This document shows positions 44,116 to 52,636 of a DNA stretch of 64,000 nucleotides, one piece after another. The translations under genes were made by a program, and so were the position numbers. The stretch spans positions 8,617,001 to 8,681,000 of the forward strand of contig NZ_JAPEQG010000001.1 in assembly GCF_026339735.1 (NCBI RefSeq), written 5' to 3'. How positions within the stretch are numbered: position 1 is the stretch's first letter; every line of letters starts with the position of its first letter. The notes beneath the pieces were generated by a model, which saw only the letters and a list, made by a program, of their open reading frames with translations, was not told the DNA's origin and did not search any database. Source of the DNA: Streptomyces sp. NBC_01669. Its GTDB lineage: Bacteria > Actinomycetota > Actinomycetes > Streptomycetales > Streptomycetaceae.

Positions 44116-45975
44116 TCAGTCGGCGGACACCGTCCACCCGTTCGCCTCGATGCGCCCGGCGTCGCCCGACCTGCCGTCGTCGAAGACGGTCCGGCCGTCG
44201 TCCTCGACCCGGATGCCGTCCACATACGCCCCGCGCCCGACGTACAGCTGATCGGTGGTGTACCGCCACCGCAGACGCACCTCCTTGCCCCGCCAGGCGG
44301 CCAGGTCCGCGTCGAGACGGTGCCAGACCCGGCCCGACCAGCCGGAGACGGAGCCCGCCGGATGCGGTTCCGGCTCCACCCGGTGGGAGCCGGACGTCGT
44401 CGCTGCGGTGGTGAAGGGCACCGGCTGCCAGGTCGTCCCGGCGTCCGACGAGGCCTCCAGGAAGAGGTAGTCGGAGCCCGGCTCGGTGTCCCACCACACC
44501 GCGCAGCTCAGCGCGGCACGCGAGGACGCCGGACGCAGAGCGGGCAGTGCGAGCGTGGCGGAGGCGGCGCTCGCCATGCCGGAGAACCAGGCGGTACGGC
44601 CCCGGGCGGGGCGCACCGCCACCGCACGCGCCATCTGGTTCGCGGTGGCGACCCGAGGTGCACTGCCGGAGCGCCATGTGCGAACCGGATGAACGGAGTT
44701 GCCGAGCACGATCAGGAACGAGTCGGTCGTCGGATCGAGGACCAGGCTCGTCCCGGTGAAGCCGGTGTGGCCCGCTGTGCTCGGGGTGGCCATCGCCCCC
44801 ATGTACCAGTGCTGGTAGAGCTCGAAGCCGAGCCCATGGGCATCTCCGGGGAACGCGGTGTTGAAGTCGGTGAACAGGAGGTCCACCGAATCCTGGGAGA
44901 GGATCCTCGCGCGTCCGTAGACGCCGCCGTTGAGCAGCGTACGGGCGAGGATCGCGAGGTCCCAGGCGCAGGAGAACACTCCGGCGTGGCCCGCCACCCC
45001 GTCCAGGCTGTACGCGTTCTCGTCGTGCACCTCGCCCCAGACCAGTCCGCGGTCCAGGCCGGACCAGGGCAGCCGGGCGTCCTCGGTGGCCGCGATCTTC
45101 GGCTTCCAGGCGGCGGGCGGGTTGTAACGAGTGCGGTGCATTCCGAGCGGCGCGGTGATCTCCTCGCGGAGCAGCACATCCTGGGTGCGTCCGGTGATCT
45201 TTTCCAGGACCAGCTGCAGCGAGATGAGATTGAGGTCGGAGTAGAGATACACCGTGCCCGGCGGATTGGCCGGGACCTCGTTCCACAGCAGCCGCAGCTT
45301 CCCCTCCCGGGTCGGCTCCTTGTAGAGCGGGATCCAGGCACGGAACCCCGAGGTGTGCGTGAGCAGCTGACGGATCGTGACGTCCTGTTTGCCGCCTCCC
45401 GCGAAGTCGGGCAGATACGAGGCGACCTTCGCCTCCAGTTCCAGTGCCCCGCGCTCGATCTGCTGCACGGCCAGGATCGAGGTGAAGAGCTTGGACACCG
45501 ACGCCAGGTCGAAGACCGTGTCCTCGGCCATCGCGATCTGCTGGTCCGCCGGGAACTCCACTCCGGTGTCGGTCTTGGCGTCGTACGCCGCGTACCGCAC
45601 CGCCTTGCCGATCGGCCGGTGCAGCGCCACCGTGCCACCGCGCCCGGCGAGCAGCACCGCGCCCGCGTACCACGGGTGTTTGGGGGAAGCGGAGAGGAAC
45701 CGTTCCGCCTCTGTGACCAGTTGGTCCAGTGGTCCCTGCAACAGCCCGGCGCGGGCGGCGGAACCGCGCCGCAGCGTCGGCCGCCCGTCGGCAGCCACAT
45801 CCGAAGCGTCCACGGCGCTTGCTCCCGACGCCCCCGACGTTCCCGCCCCCGATTCCATGGCCGACGCCGTCTCCGCGAAAGGAATCGGTGCCAGGGCGAG
45901 TGCTCCGCCCAGTGCGAGCATCCCACCGCTCAGCCTGCGTCGGCTGATCCCTCTGCCGGTCGCGTCCTCGGTCAT
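44116..45975 (-). CDS. Tat-exported serine hydrolase, beta-lactamase/penicillin-binding-protein type, with C-terminal jelly-roll domain
   Basis: A 619-residue exported enzyme. The twin-arginine signal ISRRRLSGGMLALGG ends near residue 38. The class-C beta-lactamase/DD-peptidase-like catalytic domain (about 75-420) contains VFDLASVSKLFTSIL with nucleophile Ser and Lys (SxxK), LYSDLNLIS as the Y-x-N/S-like element and GHTGFTGTSL as the KTG-like element. About 160 C-terminal residues (WWDTEPGSDYLFLEASSDAGTTW, WRGKEVRLRWRYTTD) form a beta-sandwich reminiscent of immune-inhibitor-A-type carbohydrate or adhesion domains. Homologues often sit by N-acetylmuramate genes. Its promoter region holds the palindrome at 45998-46010. 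Substrate (peptidoglycan fragment, ester or amide) unknown. Confidence 0.88.
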   Translation of the reverse strand: MTEDATGRGISRRRLSGGMLALGGALALAPIPFAETASAMESGAGTSGASGASAVDASDVAADGRPTLRRGSAARAGLLQGPLDQLVTEAERFLSASPKHPWYAGAVLLAGRGGTVALHRPIGKAVRYAAYDAKTDTGVEFPADQQIAMAEDTVFDLASVSKLFTSILAVQQIERGALELEAKVASYLPDFAGGGKQDVTIRQLLTHTSGFRAWIPLYKEPTREGKLRLLWNEVPANPPGTVYLYSDLNLISLQLVLEKITGRTQDVLLREEITAPLGMHRTRYNPPAAWKPKIAATEDARLPWSGLDRGLVWGEVHDENAYSLDGVAGHAGVFSCAWDLAILARTLLNGGVYGRARILSQDSVDLLFTDFNTAFPGDAHGLGFELYQHWYMGAMATPSTAGHTGFTGTSLVLDPTTDSFLIVLGNSVHPVRTWRSGSAPRVATANQMARAVAVRPARGRTAWFSGMASAASATLALPALRPASSRAALSCAVWWDTEPGSDYLFLEASSDAGTTWQPVPFTTAATTSGSHRVEPEPHPAGSVSGWSGRVWHRLDADLAAWRGKEVRLRWRYTTDQLYVGRGAYVDGIRVEDDGRTVFDDGRSGDAGRIEANGWTVSAD

Positions 45976-45997
45976 CCGGAACCCCTTCCTACCGGTT

Positions 45998-46010
45998 GAA
46001 AGTAACTTTC
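45998..46010. promoter_or_regulatory. GAAAG-TAA-CTTTC palindrome, operator-like
   Basis: A perfect 5-bp inverted repeat GAAAGTAACTTTC lies 23 bases before the serine hydrolase start. Comparable palindromes with a TAA or TTT centre precede RpiR/MurR-regulated cell-wall-recycling genes in Streptomyces, as far as I recall. Related GATGAAACTTCC follows at about 46024. Confidence 0.45.
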
Positions 46011-46097
46011 GTCATCCAGTCCTACGATGAAACTTCCTGCCGCCGCAGAGATTACTGTCACCCCTGCCGTCCCGGAGGTCCCCGGCGCCACAAAGAA

Positions 46098-46114
46098 TCT
46101 GACACTGCATCAGA
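46098..46114. promoter_or_regulatory. TCTGA-N7-TCAGA inverted repeat, TetR-type operator candidate
   Basis: TCTGACACTGCATCAGA lies 44 bases before the nitronate monooxygenase start. TetR-family repressors of fatty-acid and acyl-CoA genes bind such half-sites. No TetR gene is nearby. Confidence 0.4.
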
Positions 46115-46157
46115 AAATCTCTTCCTTCGAATGTCCGACTGCGGCATCCTGCCGCCC

Positions 46158-47267
46158 ATGGAGACGGAGCTGAGCAAGAAACTGGGAGTCGAGCACGCCA
46201 TCTTCGGCTTCACGCCCTTCCCGGCAGTGGCCGCGGCGATCACCCGGGCCGGCGGATTCGGCGTACTCGGCGCGGTCCGCTACACGGCCCCCGACGACCT
46301 GGCACGTGACCTCGACTGGATGCAGGAGCACACCGACGGCAAGCCGTACGGCCTCGACGTCGTCATGCCCGCGAAGAAGGTGGAAGGGGTGACGGAGGCC
46401 GATGTGGAGGCGATGATCCCGGCCGGACACCGCCAGTTCGTCCAGGACACCCTCGCCACATACGGCGTCCCCGAACTCGCCGAGGGCGAGGCATCCGGCT
46501 GGCGCATCACCGGGTGGATGGAGGAGGTCGCCCGCAACCAGCTCGACGTCGCCTTCGACTACCCCATCAGGCTCCTCGCCAACGCCCTCGGCTCGCCCCC
46601 CGCGGACGTCGTGCAACGTGCCCACGACCGGAACGTCCTCGTGGCCGCCCTCGCCGGAAGCGCCAAGCACGCCCGGCACCACGCCGACGCGGGCATCGAC
46701 ATCGTCGTCGCCCAGGGGTACGAAGCGGGCGGTCACACCGGAGAGATCGCCTCCATGGTCCTCGTCCCCGACGTCGTCGACGCCGTGGGACCTCTCCCCG
46801 TCCTCGCCGCCGGAGGCATCGGCAGCGGACAGCAGATCGCCGCCGGGCTCGCCCTCGGCGCCCAGGGCGTCTGGCTCGGCTCGCTCTGGCTGACCACCGA
46901 GGAGGCCGACCTCCACTCCCGCGCACTGACCCGCAAACTCCTTGCCGCGGGCTCCGGCGACACCGTCCGCTCGCGCGCCCTGACGGGCAAACCCGCACGC
47001 CAGCTCCGTACCGAATGGACCGACGCCTGGGACGACCCGTCCGGCCCCGGCCCCCTGCCCATGCCGCTGCAGGGACTGCTGGTCGCCGAGGCCGTCTCCC
47101 GTATCCAGAAGTACGAGACCGGCGCACTGCTGGGAACCCCCGTCGGCCAGATCGTCGGAAGGATGAACACCGAACGCAGCGTGCAGGCCGTCTTCGACGA
47201 CCTGACCCGCGGCTTCGAACGCGCCGTGGACCGGATCAACCGCATCGCCGGACGGAGCGCCGCATGA
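46158..47267 (+). CDS. nitronate monooxygenase (2-nitropropane dioxygenase family)
   Basis: An FMN-dependent TIM-barrel enzyme of 369 residues from ATG 46158; earlier in-frame Mets lack support. It would oxidise alkyl nitronates to carbonyl compounds, or carry out a related FMN reaction, and is structurally near enoyl-ACP reductase FabK. Family features are present: PFPAVAAAITRAGGFGVLG at the N-terminus, DIVVAQGYEAGGHTG (conserved QGxEAGGH, the phosphate and catalytic His region), LPVLAAGGIGSGQQIAAGLALGAQ with the GGIG phosphate-binding loop, and GVWLGSLWL. The ATGA overlap with the acyl-CoA synthetase gene indicates translational coupling, suggesting a shared acyl-CoA role rather than nitronate detoxification. 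Confidence 0.9.
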   Translation: METELSKKLGVEHAIFGFTPFPAVAAAITRAGGFGVLGAVRYTAPDDLARDLDWMQEHTDGKPYGLDVVMPAKKVEGVTEADVEAMIPAGHRQFVQDTLATYGVPELAEGEASGWRITGWMEEVARNQLDVAFDYPIRLLANALGSPPADVVQRAHDRNVLVAALAGSAKHARHHADAGIDIVVAQGYEAGGHTGEIASMVLVPDVVDAVGPLPVLAAGGIGSGQQIAAGLALGAQGVWLGSLWLTTEEADLHSRALTRKLLAAGSGDTVRSRALTGKPARQLRTEWTDAWDDPSGPGPLPMPLQGLLVAEAVSRIQKYETGALLGTPVGQIVGRMNTERSVQAVFDDLTRGFERAVDRINRIAGRSAA

Positions 47268-48814
47268 ACCAGCCGCCCAACGGCTTCTGGGCCCAGGCCA
47301 CCGCCGCCCCCGACCGTACGATCCTCGTCGCCCCCGACGGCGAGACCTGGACCGCAGGCCGGCTGCACGCCGCGGCGAACCGCCTGGTCCACGGGCTGCG
47401 CGCGGCCGGTCTCCGGCAGGGCGACGCGTTCGCCGTGGTCCTCCCCAACGGCGTCGAGTTCTTCACCGCGTACCTCGCCGCCTGCCAGGCGGGGTTCTAT
47501 CTCGTCCCCGTCAACCACCACCTCGTCGGCCCCGAGATCGCCTGGATCGTCTCCGACTCCGGCGCCAAGGTGCTGATCGCGCACGAGCGGTACACCGACG
47601 CAGCGACATCCGCCGCCGACGAGGCGGAACTGCCCGTGAGCCACCGCTACGCCGTCGGCGCGGTCGACGGCTTCCGCCCGTACGCGGAACTGCTCGCGGA
47701 ACAGTCCGACGCACCGCCCGAGGACCGAAGCCTCGGCTGGGTCATGAACTACACCTCGGGCACCACAGGACGCCCGCGCGGCATCCGCCGCCCGCTCTCC
47801 GGCAAGCTCCCCGAGGAGAGCCATCTCGGCGGCTTCCTCGGCATCTTCGGCATCAAGCCGTTCGACGACAACGTCCATCTGGTCTGCTCGCCGCTCTACC
47901 ACACCGCCGTACTCCAGTTCGCGGGCGCCGCCCTGCACATCGGGCACCGCCTCGTTCTGATGGACAAGTGGGCGCCGCAGGAGATGCTGCGGGTCATCGA
48001 CGCGCACCGCTGCACCCACACGCACATGGTCCCCACCCAGTTCCACCGCCTCCTCGCCCTCCCCGACAAGGTGAAGGAGCGGTACGACGTCACCTCGATG
48101 CGGCATGCCATCCATGGCGCGGCCCCCTGCCCCGACCACGTCAAACGCGCCATGATCGACTGGTGGGGCCGGTGCGTCGAGGAGTACTACGCGGCCAGCG
48201 AGGGCGGCGGCGCGTTCGCCACCGCCGAGGACTGGCTGAAGAAGCCCGGTACGGTCGGGAAGGCCTGGCCGATCAGTGAACTCGCCGTCTTCGACGACGA
48301 CGGCAACCGCCTCCCGCCCGGCGAGCTCGGCACCGTCTACATGAAGATGAGCACCGGCGGCTTCAGCTACCACAAGGACCGGACCAAGACGGAGAAGAAC
48401 CGCATCGGAGACTTCTTCACCGTCGGCGATCTGGGCGTCCTCGACGAGGACGGCTATCTCTTCCTCCGCGACCGCAAGATCGACATGATCATCTCGGGAG
48501 GGGTGAACATCTACCCCGCCGAGATCGAGGCCGCGCTCCTCAGCCACCCCGCGGTCGCCGATGCCGCCGTCTTCGGCATCCCGCACGCCGACTGGGGCGA
48601 GGAGGTCAAGGCGGTCGTCGAACCGGCCGAAGGACACCCCCCGGGCGACGGGTTGGCCGCCGAGATCCTCACCCACTGCGCCGAGCGGCTCGCCGGGTAC
48701 AAACGCCCCAAGAGCGTCGACTTCATCGACACGATGCCGCGCGACCCCAACGGCAAGCTGTACAAGCGGCGACTGCGCGACCCGTACTGGGAGGGGCACC
48801 ACAGAGCCCTCTGA
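47264..48814 (+). CDS. acyl-CoA synthetase (AMP-binding, FadD-type)
   Basis: An adenylate-forming ligase of 516 residues from ATG 47264 (ATGA overlap with the preceding stop). Motifs are present: YTSGTTGRPRG (P-loop-like A3), EYYAASEGGG (A5), FFTVGDLGVLDEDGYLFLRDR (A7-A8), the hinge, and PRDPNGKLYKRRLRDP with the catalytic Lys (A10). The sequence HLVCSPLYHTAVLQFA resembles medium/long-chain or aromatic acid CoA ligases. It activates a carboxylic acid as an acyl-CoA. Coupled to the FMN enzyme, the pair may process an unusual fatty or cyclic acid. The inducer and substrate are unknown. Confidence 0.92.
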   Translation: MNQPPNGFWAQATAAPDRTILVAPDGETWTAGRLHAAANRLVHGLRAAGLRQGDAFAVVLPNGVEFFTAYLAACQAGFYLVPVNHHLVGPEIAWIVSDSGAKVLIAHERYTDAATSAADEAELPVSHRYAVGAVDGFRPYAELLAEQSDAPPEDRSLGWVMNYTSGTTGRPRGIRRPLSGKLPEESHLGGFLGIFGIKPFDDNVHLVCSPLYHTAVLQFAGAALHIGHRLVLMDKWAPQEMLRVIDAHRCTHTHMVPTQFHRLLALPDKVKERYDVTSMRHAIHGAAPCPDHVKRAMIDWWGRCVEEYYAASEGGGAFATAEDWLKKPGTVGKAWPISELAVFDDDGNRLPPGELGTVYMKMSTGGFSYHKDRTKTEKNRIGDFFTVGDLGVLDEDGYLFLRDRKIDMIISGGVNIYPAEIEAALLSHPAVADAAVFGIPHADWGEEVKAVVEPAEGHPPGDGLAAEILTHCAERLAGYKRPKSVDFIDTMPRDPNGKLYKRRLRDPYWEGHHRAL

Positions 48815-48876
48815 GCGCCGGCGGCCCCGCACCGTCCGCCGAGCGCGCCCCGGTCACCTCTGGCAGCGTGTGGCTC

Positions 48877-49983
48877 ATGAAAACGAGCGCGACGGTCCGG
48901 TCCCTGGCTACCCAGTGGACCGTGGTTGTGCCGATCGTCGCGGCGGTAGCGCTGGTGTTCAGCTGGGGGCGGGTGCTGCCGCCCTTCGCCGTCGCCGTCG
49001 TCGCGCTCTGTCTCGCGGGCGCCGTGCTCGCCGCCGTCCACCATGCCGAGGTGATCGCCCACCGGGTCGGCGAACCGTTCGGCTCGCTCGTCCTGGCCGT
49101 CGCCGTGACCATCATCGAGGTGGCCCTGATCGTCACCCTGATGGTGGACGGCGGCCCCAAGACGTCCGCGCTCGCCCGCGACACCGTCTTCGCCGCCGTG
49201 ATGATCACCTGCAACGGCATCGTCGGACTGTCCCTGCTGGTGGGCGCGGTGCGTTCCCGCGTCGCTGTGTTCAACGCCGAAGGTTCCGGCGCCGCCCTCG
49301 CCACCGTCGCCACCCTCGCCACCCTCAGTCTGGTGCTGCCGACCTTCACCATCGGCAGACCGGGCCCCGAGTTCTCCACCGCACAGCTCGCCTTCGCCGC
49401 TGTCGCGTCCCTCCTCCTGTACGGGCTGTTCGTCGCCGTACAGACCGTCCGGCACCGCGAGTACTTCCTGCCGCTCACCCAGGACGGCCGGCTCAAGGAG
49501 GACGAGCAGCAAGCGGCGCTGCCCGGCCGGGGCGCCACCGCGCTCAGCGTCGCCATGCTGCTGATCGCGCTGGTCGCCGTCGTCGGCGACGCCAAGTCCG
49601 TCTCGCCGACCATCGAGTCCGGCGTGGAGGCGGCCGGGCTGCCGCAGGCGGTGGTCGGTGTCGTCATCGCCCTGCTGGTGCTGCTGCCCGAGACCCTCGC
49701 CGCGGTCCGGGCCGCCCACCGCGAACGCGTGCAGACCAGCCTCAACCTCGCCCTCGGGTCGGCCATGGCCAGCATCGGGCTGACCATCCCGGCCATCGCC
49801 CTGGCCTCCATCTGGCTGCCCGGACCGCTTCATCTCGGCCTCGGCGCCACCCATATGGTGCTGCTCGCGCTGACCGTGGTGGTCGGCGCGCTGACCGTCG
49901 TACCGGGACGGGCCACGTTGCTCCAGGGCGGCGTCCACCTGGCGATCTTCGCAGCGTTCGTCGTCCTCGCGATCAGCCCCTGA
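48877..49983 (+). CDS. Ca2+/H+ antiporter (ChaA/CaCA type)
   Basis: A membrane protein of 368 residues from ATG 48877; GTG 48868 is an equally open alternative, adding three residues, and no strong ribosome site distinguishes them. It has about eleven helices. The two cation-binding alpha-repeats of the CaCA superfamily show as VTIIEVALIVTLM (first, with Glu) and VIALLVLLPETLAAVRAA (second, with the Pro-Glu-Thr). NGIVGLSLLVGAV and LNLALGSAMASIGLTIPAIA are also typical of ChaA. It exports calcium, and perhaps sodium, in exchange for protons. It is single, followed by a terminator; not linked to the neighbours. Confidence 0.9.
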   Translation: MKTSATVRSLATQWTVVVPIVAAVALVFSWGRVLPPFAVAVVALCLAGAVLAAVHHAEVIAHRVGEPFGSLVLAVAVTIIEVALIVTLMVDGGPKTSALARDTVFAAVMITCNGIVGLSLLVGAVRSRVAVFNAEGSGAALATVATLATLSLVLPTFTIGRPGPEFSTAQLAFAAVASLLLYGLFVAVQTVRHREYFLPLTQDGRLKEDEQQAALPGRGATALSVAMLLIALVAVVGDAKSVSPTIESGVEAAGLPQAVVGVVIALLVLLPETLAAVRAAHRERVQTSLNLALGSAMASIGLTIPAIALASIWLPGPLHLGLGATHMVLLALTVVVGALTVVPGRATLLQGGVHLAIFAAFVVLAISP

Positions 49984-49997
49984 CCGCATGCGATGAC

Positions 49998-50055
49998 CGG
50001 CCCCTGACCGTCGGCAGCGATCGGCCCCTGGCCGCCCGGAAACGGTCAGGGGCCG
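49998..50055. terminator. bidirectional terminator
   Basis: A 13-bp stem (CGGCCCCTGACCG at 49998-50010 with 50043-50055) encloses a 32-base loop containing a near-repeat of the left arm. It sits between the convergent antiporter and acylase genes and can serve both. Confidence 0.65.
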
Positions 50056-50073
50056 ATGTGCCCGCGGAGTGTG

Positions 50074-52485
50074 CTACCGGTGCTCGCGCACCCGCACCAC
50101 CCGCAGCGCCGGCGAGCGCGCGATGTCCTTCTCGCAGAACCGGGATGTCACCCAGCGCTCACCCGAGAAGAGCTCGGTCTGGTCGCTGTAGTGCGGTGAG
50201 TTCGGGTTCGAGGACTGGGAGTACGTGAGCAGGGTGCGGGCCACCGGGCACGAGGAGCCGTCCCAGCCGACCGCCTGGATGTAGCTGGAGCCGGCCGAGA
50301 CCTCGGTGTACCCGCCGGCCGTGGCGTCCCACACCGGTTCGGTCTTGTTCCAGACACCGAGGGATTCCGTACCACCGCCGACCGGGATGCGCTTCCCGTT
50401 CCGCACGACCGCCTGGTTCGCACCCAGCGGCGCGTCCGGAGCGATCCCGGCCGCCCGCAGTTCGGCCACCGCGTCGGCGAGCGCCGCGGTGACGCGCGGC
50501 GCCGCGGTGTTCAGCGTGTGCGGGGTACCGACCGGGTCGGTGGGGGAGAAGGGCACCTTCCACAGCTCGGCCGTCGGCACCGCTGTGGCCCTGCGCCAGA
50601 ACCGGTCGAAGAGAAGTGCCCCCCGGCTGCCGGTGTCGAACTTCCGGTCCCAGCGTGCAAGCACGTCGCACGCCGCCGACACATCGACCGCCCTGCCGTC
50701 GCTGCCGGCCGCGGTTCCGCCGGGCAGCGCCGCACAGGCGCGCGCCAGGTCGGCCGCTGCCCGGTCACCGGCAGCGGCGCGGTTCGCGTACTGCTGTTCC
50801 TGCAGGTCGCCGACTGTCAGCCGGCCCTTCGCCGCCATCGCCGACACATCCTCGATCGCGCCGCGGGTCCGCATCGAGCGAGGCGTGCCGATGGTGCCGA
50901 AGACCCGTTCGTAGCCGGTCAGCGGTGCGTCGGCGTTGGTCAGCCAGGCGCTGTCGTTGGAGTTCTCGACGTACGGGGCATCCTTGACGGTCGGCATCCG
51001 GCCCGGCCCGAAGATGCCCGGCTGCACCGCGTCCGGGTCCGAACCGAGCGCGCAGTCGCTCCTCGATCCGTCCAGCACCGCGAGCCCTGACGACGGATAC
51101 GTCGCTCTGCCGAGCGGGGTGGAGCACCGCTGCGCGAGATCGTCCGTGATCCGCGGCAGCACCTGCGACTGCGAGAAGAACGAATGGCCCGCGGAATCGG
51201 CGGCAACGGTGTTCACCCAGGGCAACCCCTGGGTACGCCGCAACGCGGCCTGGATGTCCGCGGTGCTGCGTGCCTTGCTGAACCCGAGACCCGTGTCCGC
51301 GGACCGCAGGTTCGTGGCGTTCGGGTCGTTCAACGCATACGCGGTCGTCGCCGTCCAGGGCAGCGGCAGCCCGGCACCGAGGGAGGTGAGGACCGGACCG
51401 TACCGGGTCCACCACTGGGTCCGGGTCACCGGGGCGCCGCCCTTCACCCCGACCGAGACCGTGCGCTTCGCCATGCGCTCCGGCTTGCCGTCCACCAGAT
51501 ACGCGGTCGGATCGGCCGGATCGAGGCTCAGCTGATGCAGATTGAGGGTGACACCCGTGGCGACGGTGTGGCTCCAGGCGATGTTCGCGTTGTGCCCGAT
51601 CGACACGGTCGCCGAGCCGAGCAGCGAACCGCCCGCCACGTTCAGCTCCCCCGGGATGGTCTGCTGCGACTGCCAGAACCGCCGCCCGCCCTGCCACGGG
51701 TAGTGCGGATTGCCGAGCAGCAGTCCTCGCCCGTTCGCCGTCGTGCTGCCCCGGAACGCGACCGCGTTGGAGCCCATGTCGGCGTTCTGTGTGGACAGCA
51801 GCCGCTGCGCCGCCTTCGCCGCCTCGCCCGGTGGAACACCGGGCGACGCCGGTGCGCCCGTGGGCGGCTGCGCCGCCGTGATGCCGTCGATCCCGCGGCC
51901 CTGACCGCCCAGCACGGACAGCGCGAAGGCGCGGGTCGCGACATCCAGCATCGTCACCGGCCGCACCCAGACGGCTCCCCGGCAGGCCGGATCGCTGATC
52001 CGGTTCTGCTTCAGCCAGGCGTTGTAGCCCGCCGCCCAGCCGCGCTCCAGCTCCTTCACGTCAGAGCTCTGCCCCTCCGGGGCGGGCACTGTCAGCAGCT
52101 TCTCCACGGTGCCGCTGTCCTGGACCCCGCGGAAGTAGAGATCGCTGGAGAGATTGCTCGTCGCGGAGGACAGCGAACCGTCCGGAGCCGCGTCCGGACC
52201 GAAGTACCGCGACCGCTCGCCGCGCAGCGTCACAAAGCCGTCGGCGAGCGTGCACACCTGGTCGGCGGCCTGCGCCCATCCGTTGCCGAACCCGAGATCC
52301 GCGTAGTCCTTCGCCACGATGTGCGGAATGCCGTACTCGGTGTAGCGGATCACGGCGGACAGACCGCCGCCCGACGGATGCCGGGTGTGCGAGGCGTCGG
52401 CCACGGCCGGAGGCAGGGACGCCGACACGGTGAACAGTGCGAGACCGGACACCGCGAGAAGTCTCAGACGGTTACGGAGGGGCAA
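50074..52485 (-). CDS. secreted penicillin-acylase/AHL-acylase family Ntn-hydrolase
   Basis: An N-terminal-nucleophile amidase precursor of 803 residues from TTG 52485 with GGAGG just upstream, a length matching Streptomyces AHL acylase AhlM-type proteins. A longer frame to 52578 would run through a 12-bp inverted repeat and is unlikely. The Sec signal (NRLRLLAVSGLALFTVSASLP, ending near 30) is followed by the alpha chain and spacer. Autoproteolysis before Ser239 of MGSNAVAF frees the nucleophile of the beta chain. The beta chain holds GLLLGNPHYPW, and NSNDSAW near 485 carries the oxyanion Asn. Likely substrates are acyl-homoserine lactones or other N-acyl amides such as cyclic lipopeptides; family members differ and the pocket cannot be read here. 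Confidence 0.93.
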   Translation of the reverse strand: MPLRNRLRLLAVSGLALFTVSASLPPAVADASHTRHPSGGGLSAVIRYTEYGIPHIVAKDYADLGFGNGWAQAADQVCTLADGFVTLRGERSRYFGPDAAPDGSLSSATSNLSSDLYFRGVQDSGTVEKLLTVPAPEGQSSDVKELERGWAAGYNAWLKQNRISDPACRGAVWVRPVTMLDVATRAFALSVLGGQGRGIDGITAAQPPTGAPASPGVPPGEAAKAAQRLLSTQNADMGSNAVAFRGSTTANGRGLLLGNPHYPWQGGRRFWQSQQTIPGELNVAGGSLLGSATVSIGHNANIAWSHTVATGVTLNLHQLSLDPADPTAYLVDGKPERMAKRTVSVGVKGGAPVTRTQWWTRYGPVLTSLGAGLPLPWTATTAYALNDPNATNLRSADTGLGFSKARSTADIQAALRRTQGLPWVNTVAADSAGHSFFSQSQVLPRITDDLAQRCSTPLGRATYPSSGLAVLDGSRSDCALGSDPDAVQPGIFGPGRMPTVKDAPYVENSNDSAWLTNADAPLTGYERVFGTIGTPRSMRTRGAIEDVSAMAAKGRLTVGDLQEQQYANRAAAGDRAAADLARACAALPGGTAAGSDGRAVDVSAACDVLARWDRKFDTGSRGALLFDRFWRRATAVPTAELWKVPFSPTDPVGTPHTLNTAAPRVTAALADAVAELRAAGIAPDAPLGANQAVVRNGKRIPVGGGTESLGVWNKTEPVWDATAGGYTEVSAGSSYIQAVGWDGSSCPVARTLLTYSQSSNPNSPHYSDQTELFSGERWVTSRFCEKDIARSPALRVVRVREHR

Positions 52486-52562
52486 GGGTCCTCCCAACTG
52501 TGCGGGTGAGAAAGGCGGTTGCTCGGATGCCCCGAGACGCCAGGCGCAACTCAGCCAGCACG

Positions 52563-52590
52563 CGCGTACCGCTGTCAACAGCGGTACGCG
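52563..52590. promoter_or_regulatory. perfect 12-bp inverted repeat between divergent acylase and acyl-CoA synthetase
   Basis: CGCGTACCGCTG (52563-52574) and its exact complement (52579-52590) flank a TCAA loop. On the minus strand the centre reads TTGACA, a perfect -35 for the acylase gene. A palindromic regulator could hide the -35 box and switch the acylase. Confidence 0.55.
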
Positions 52591-52636
52591 TATCAGAACC
52601 CTTGACCGCCCGGTCCCGGCCGCCCAGGATCACGCC

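Noticed and set aside
52486..52578. N-terminal extension of the acylase to 52578
   Set aside because: It would run through a perfect inverted repeat and precede the signal peptide with a non-signal sequence; TTG 52485 has a ribosome site.
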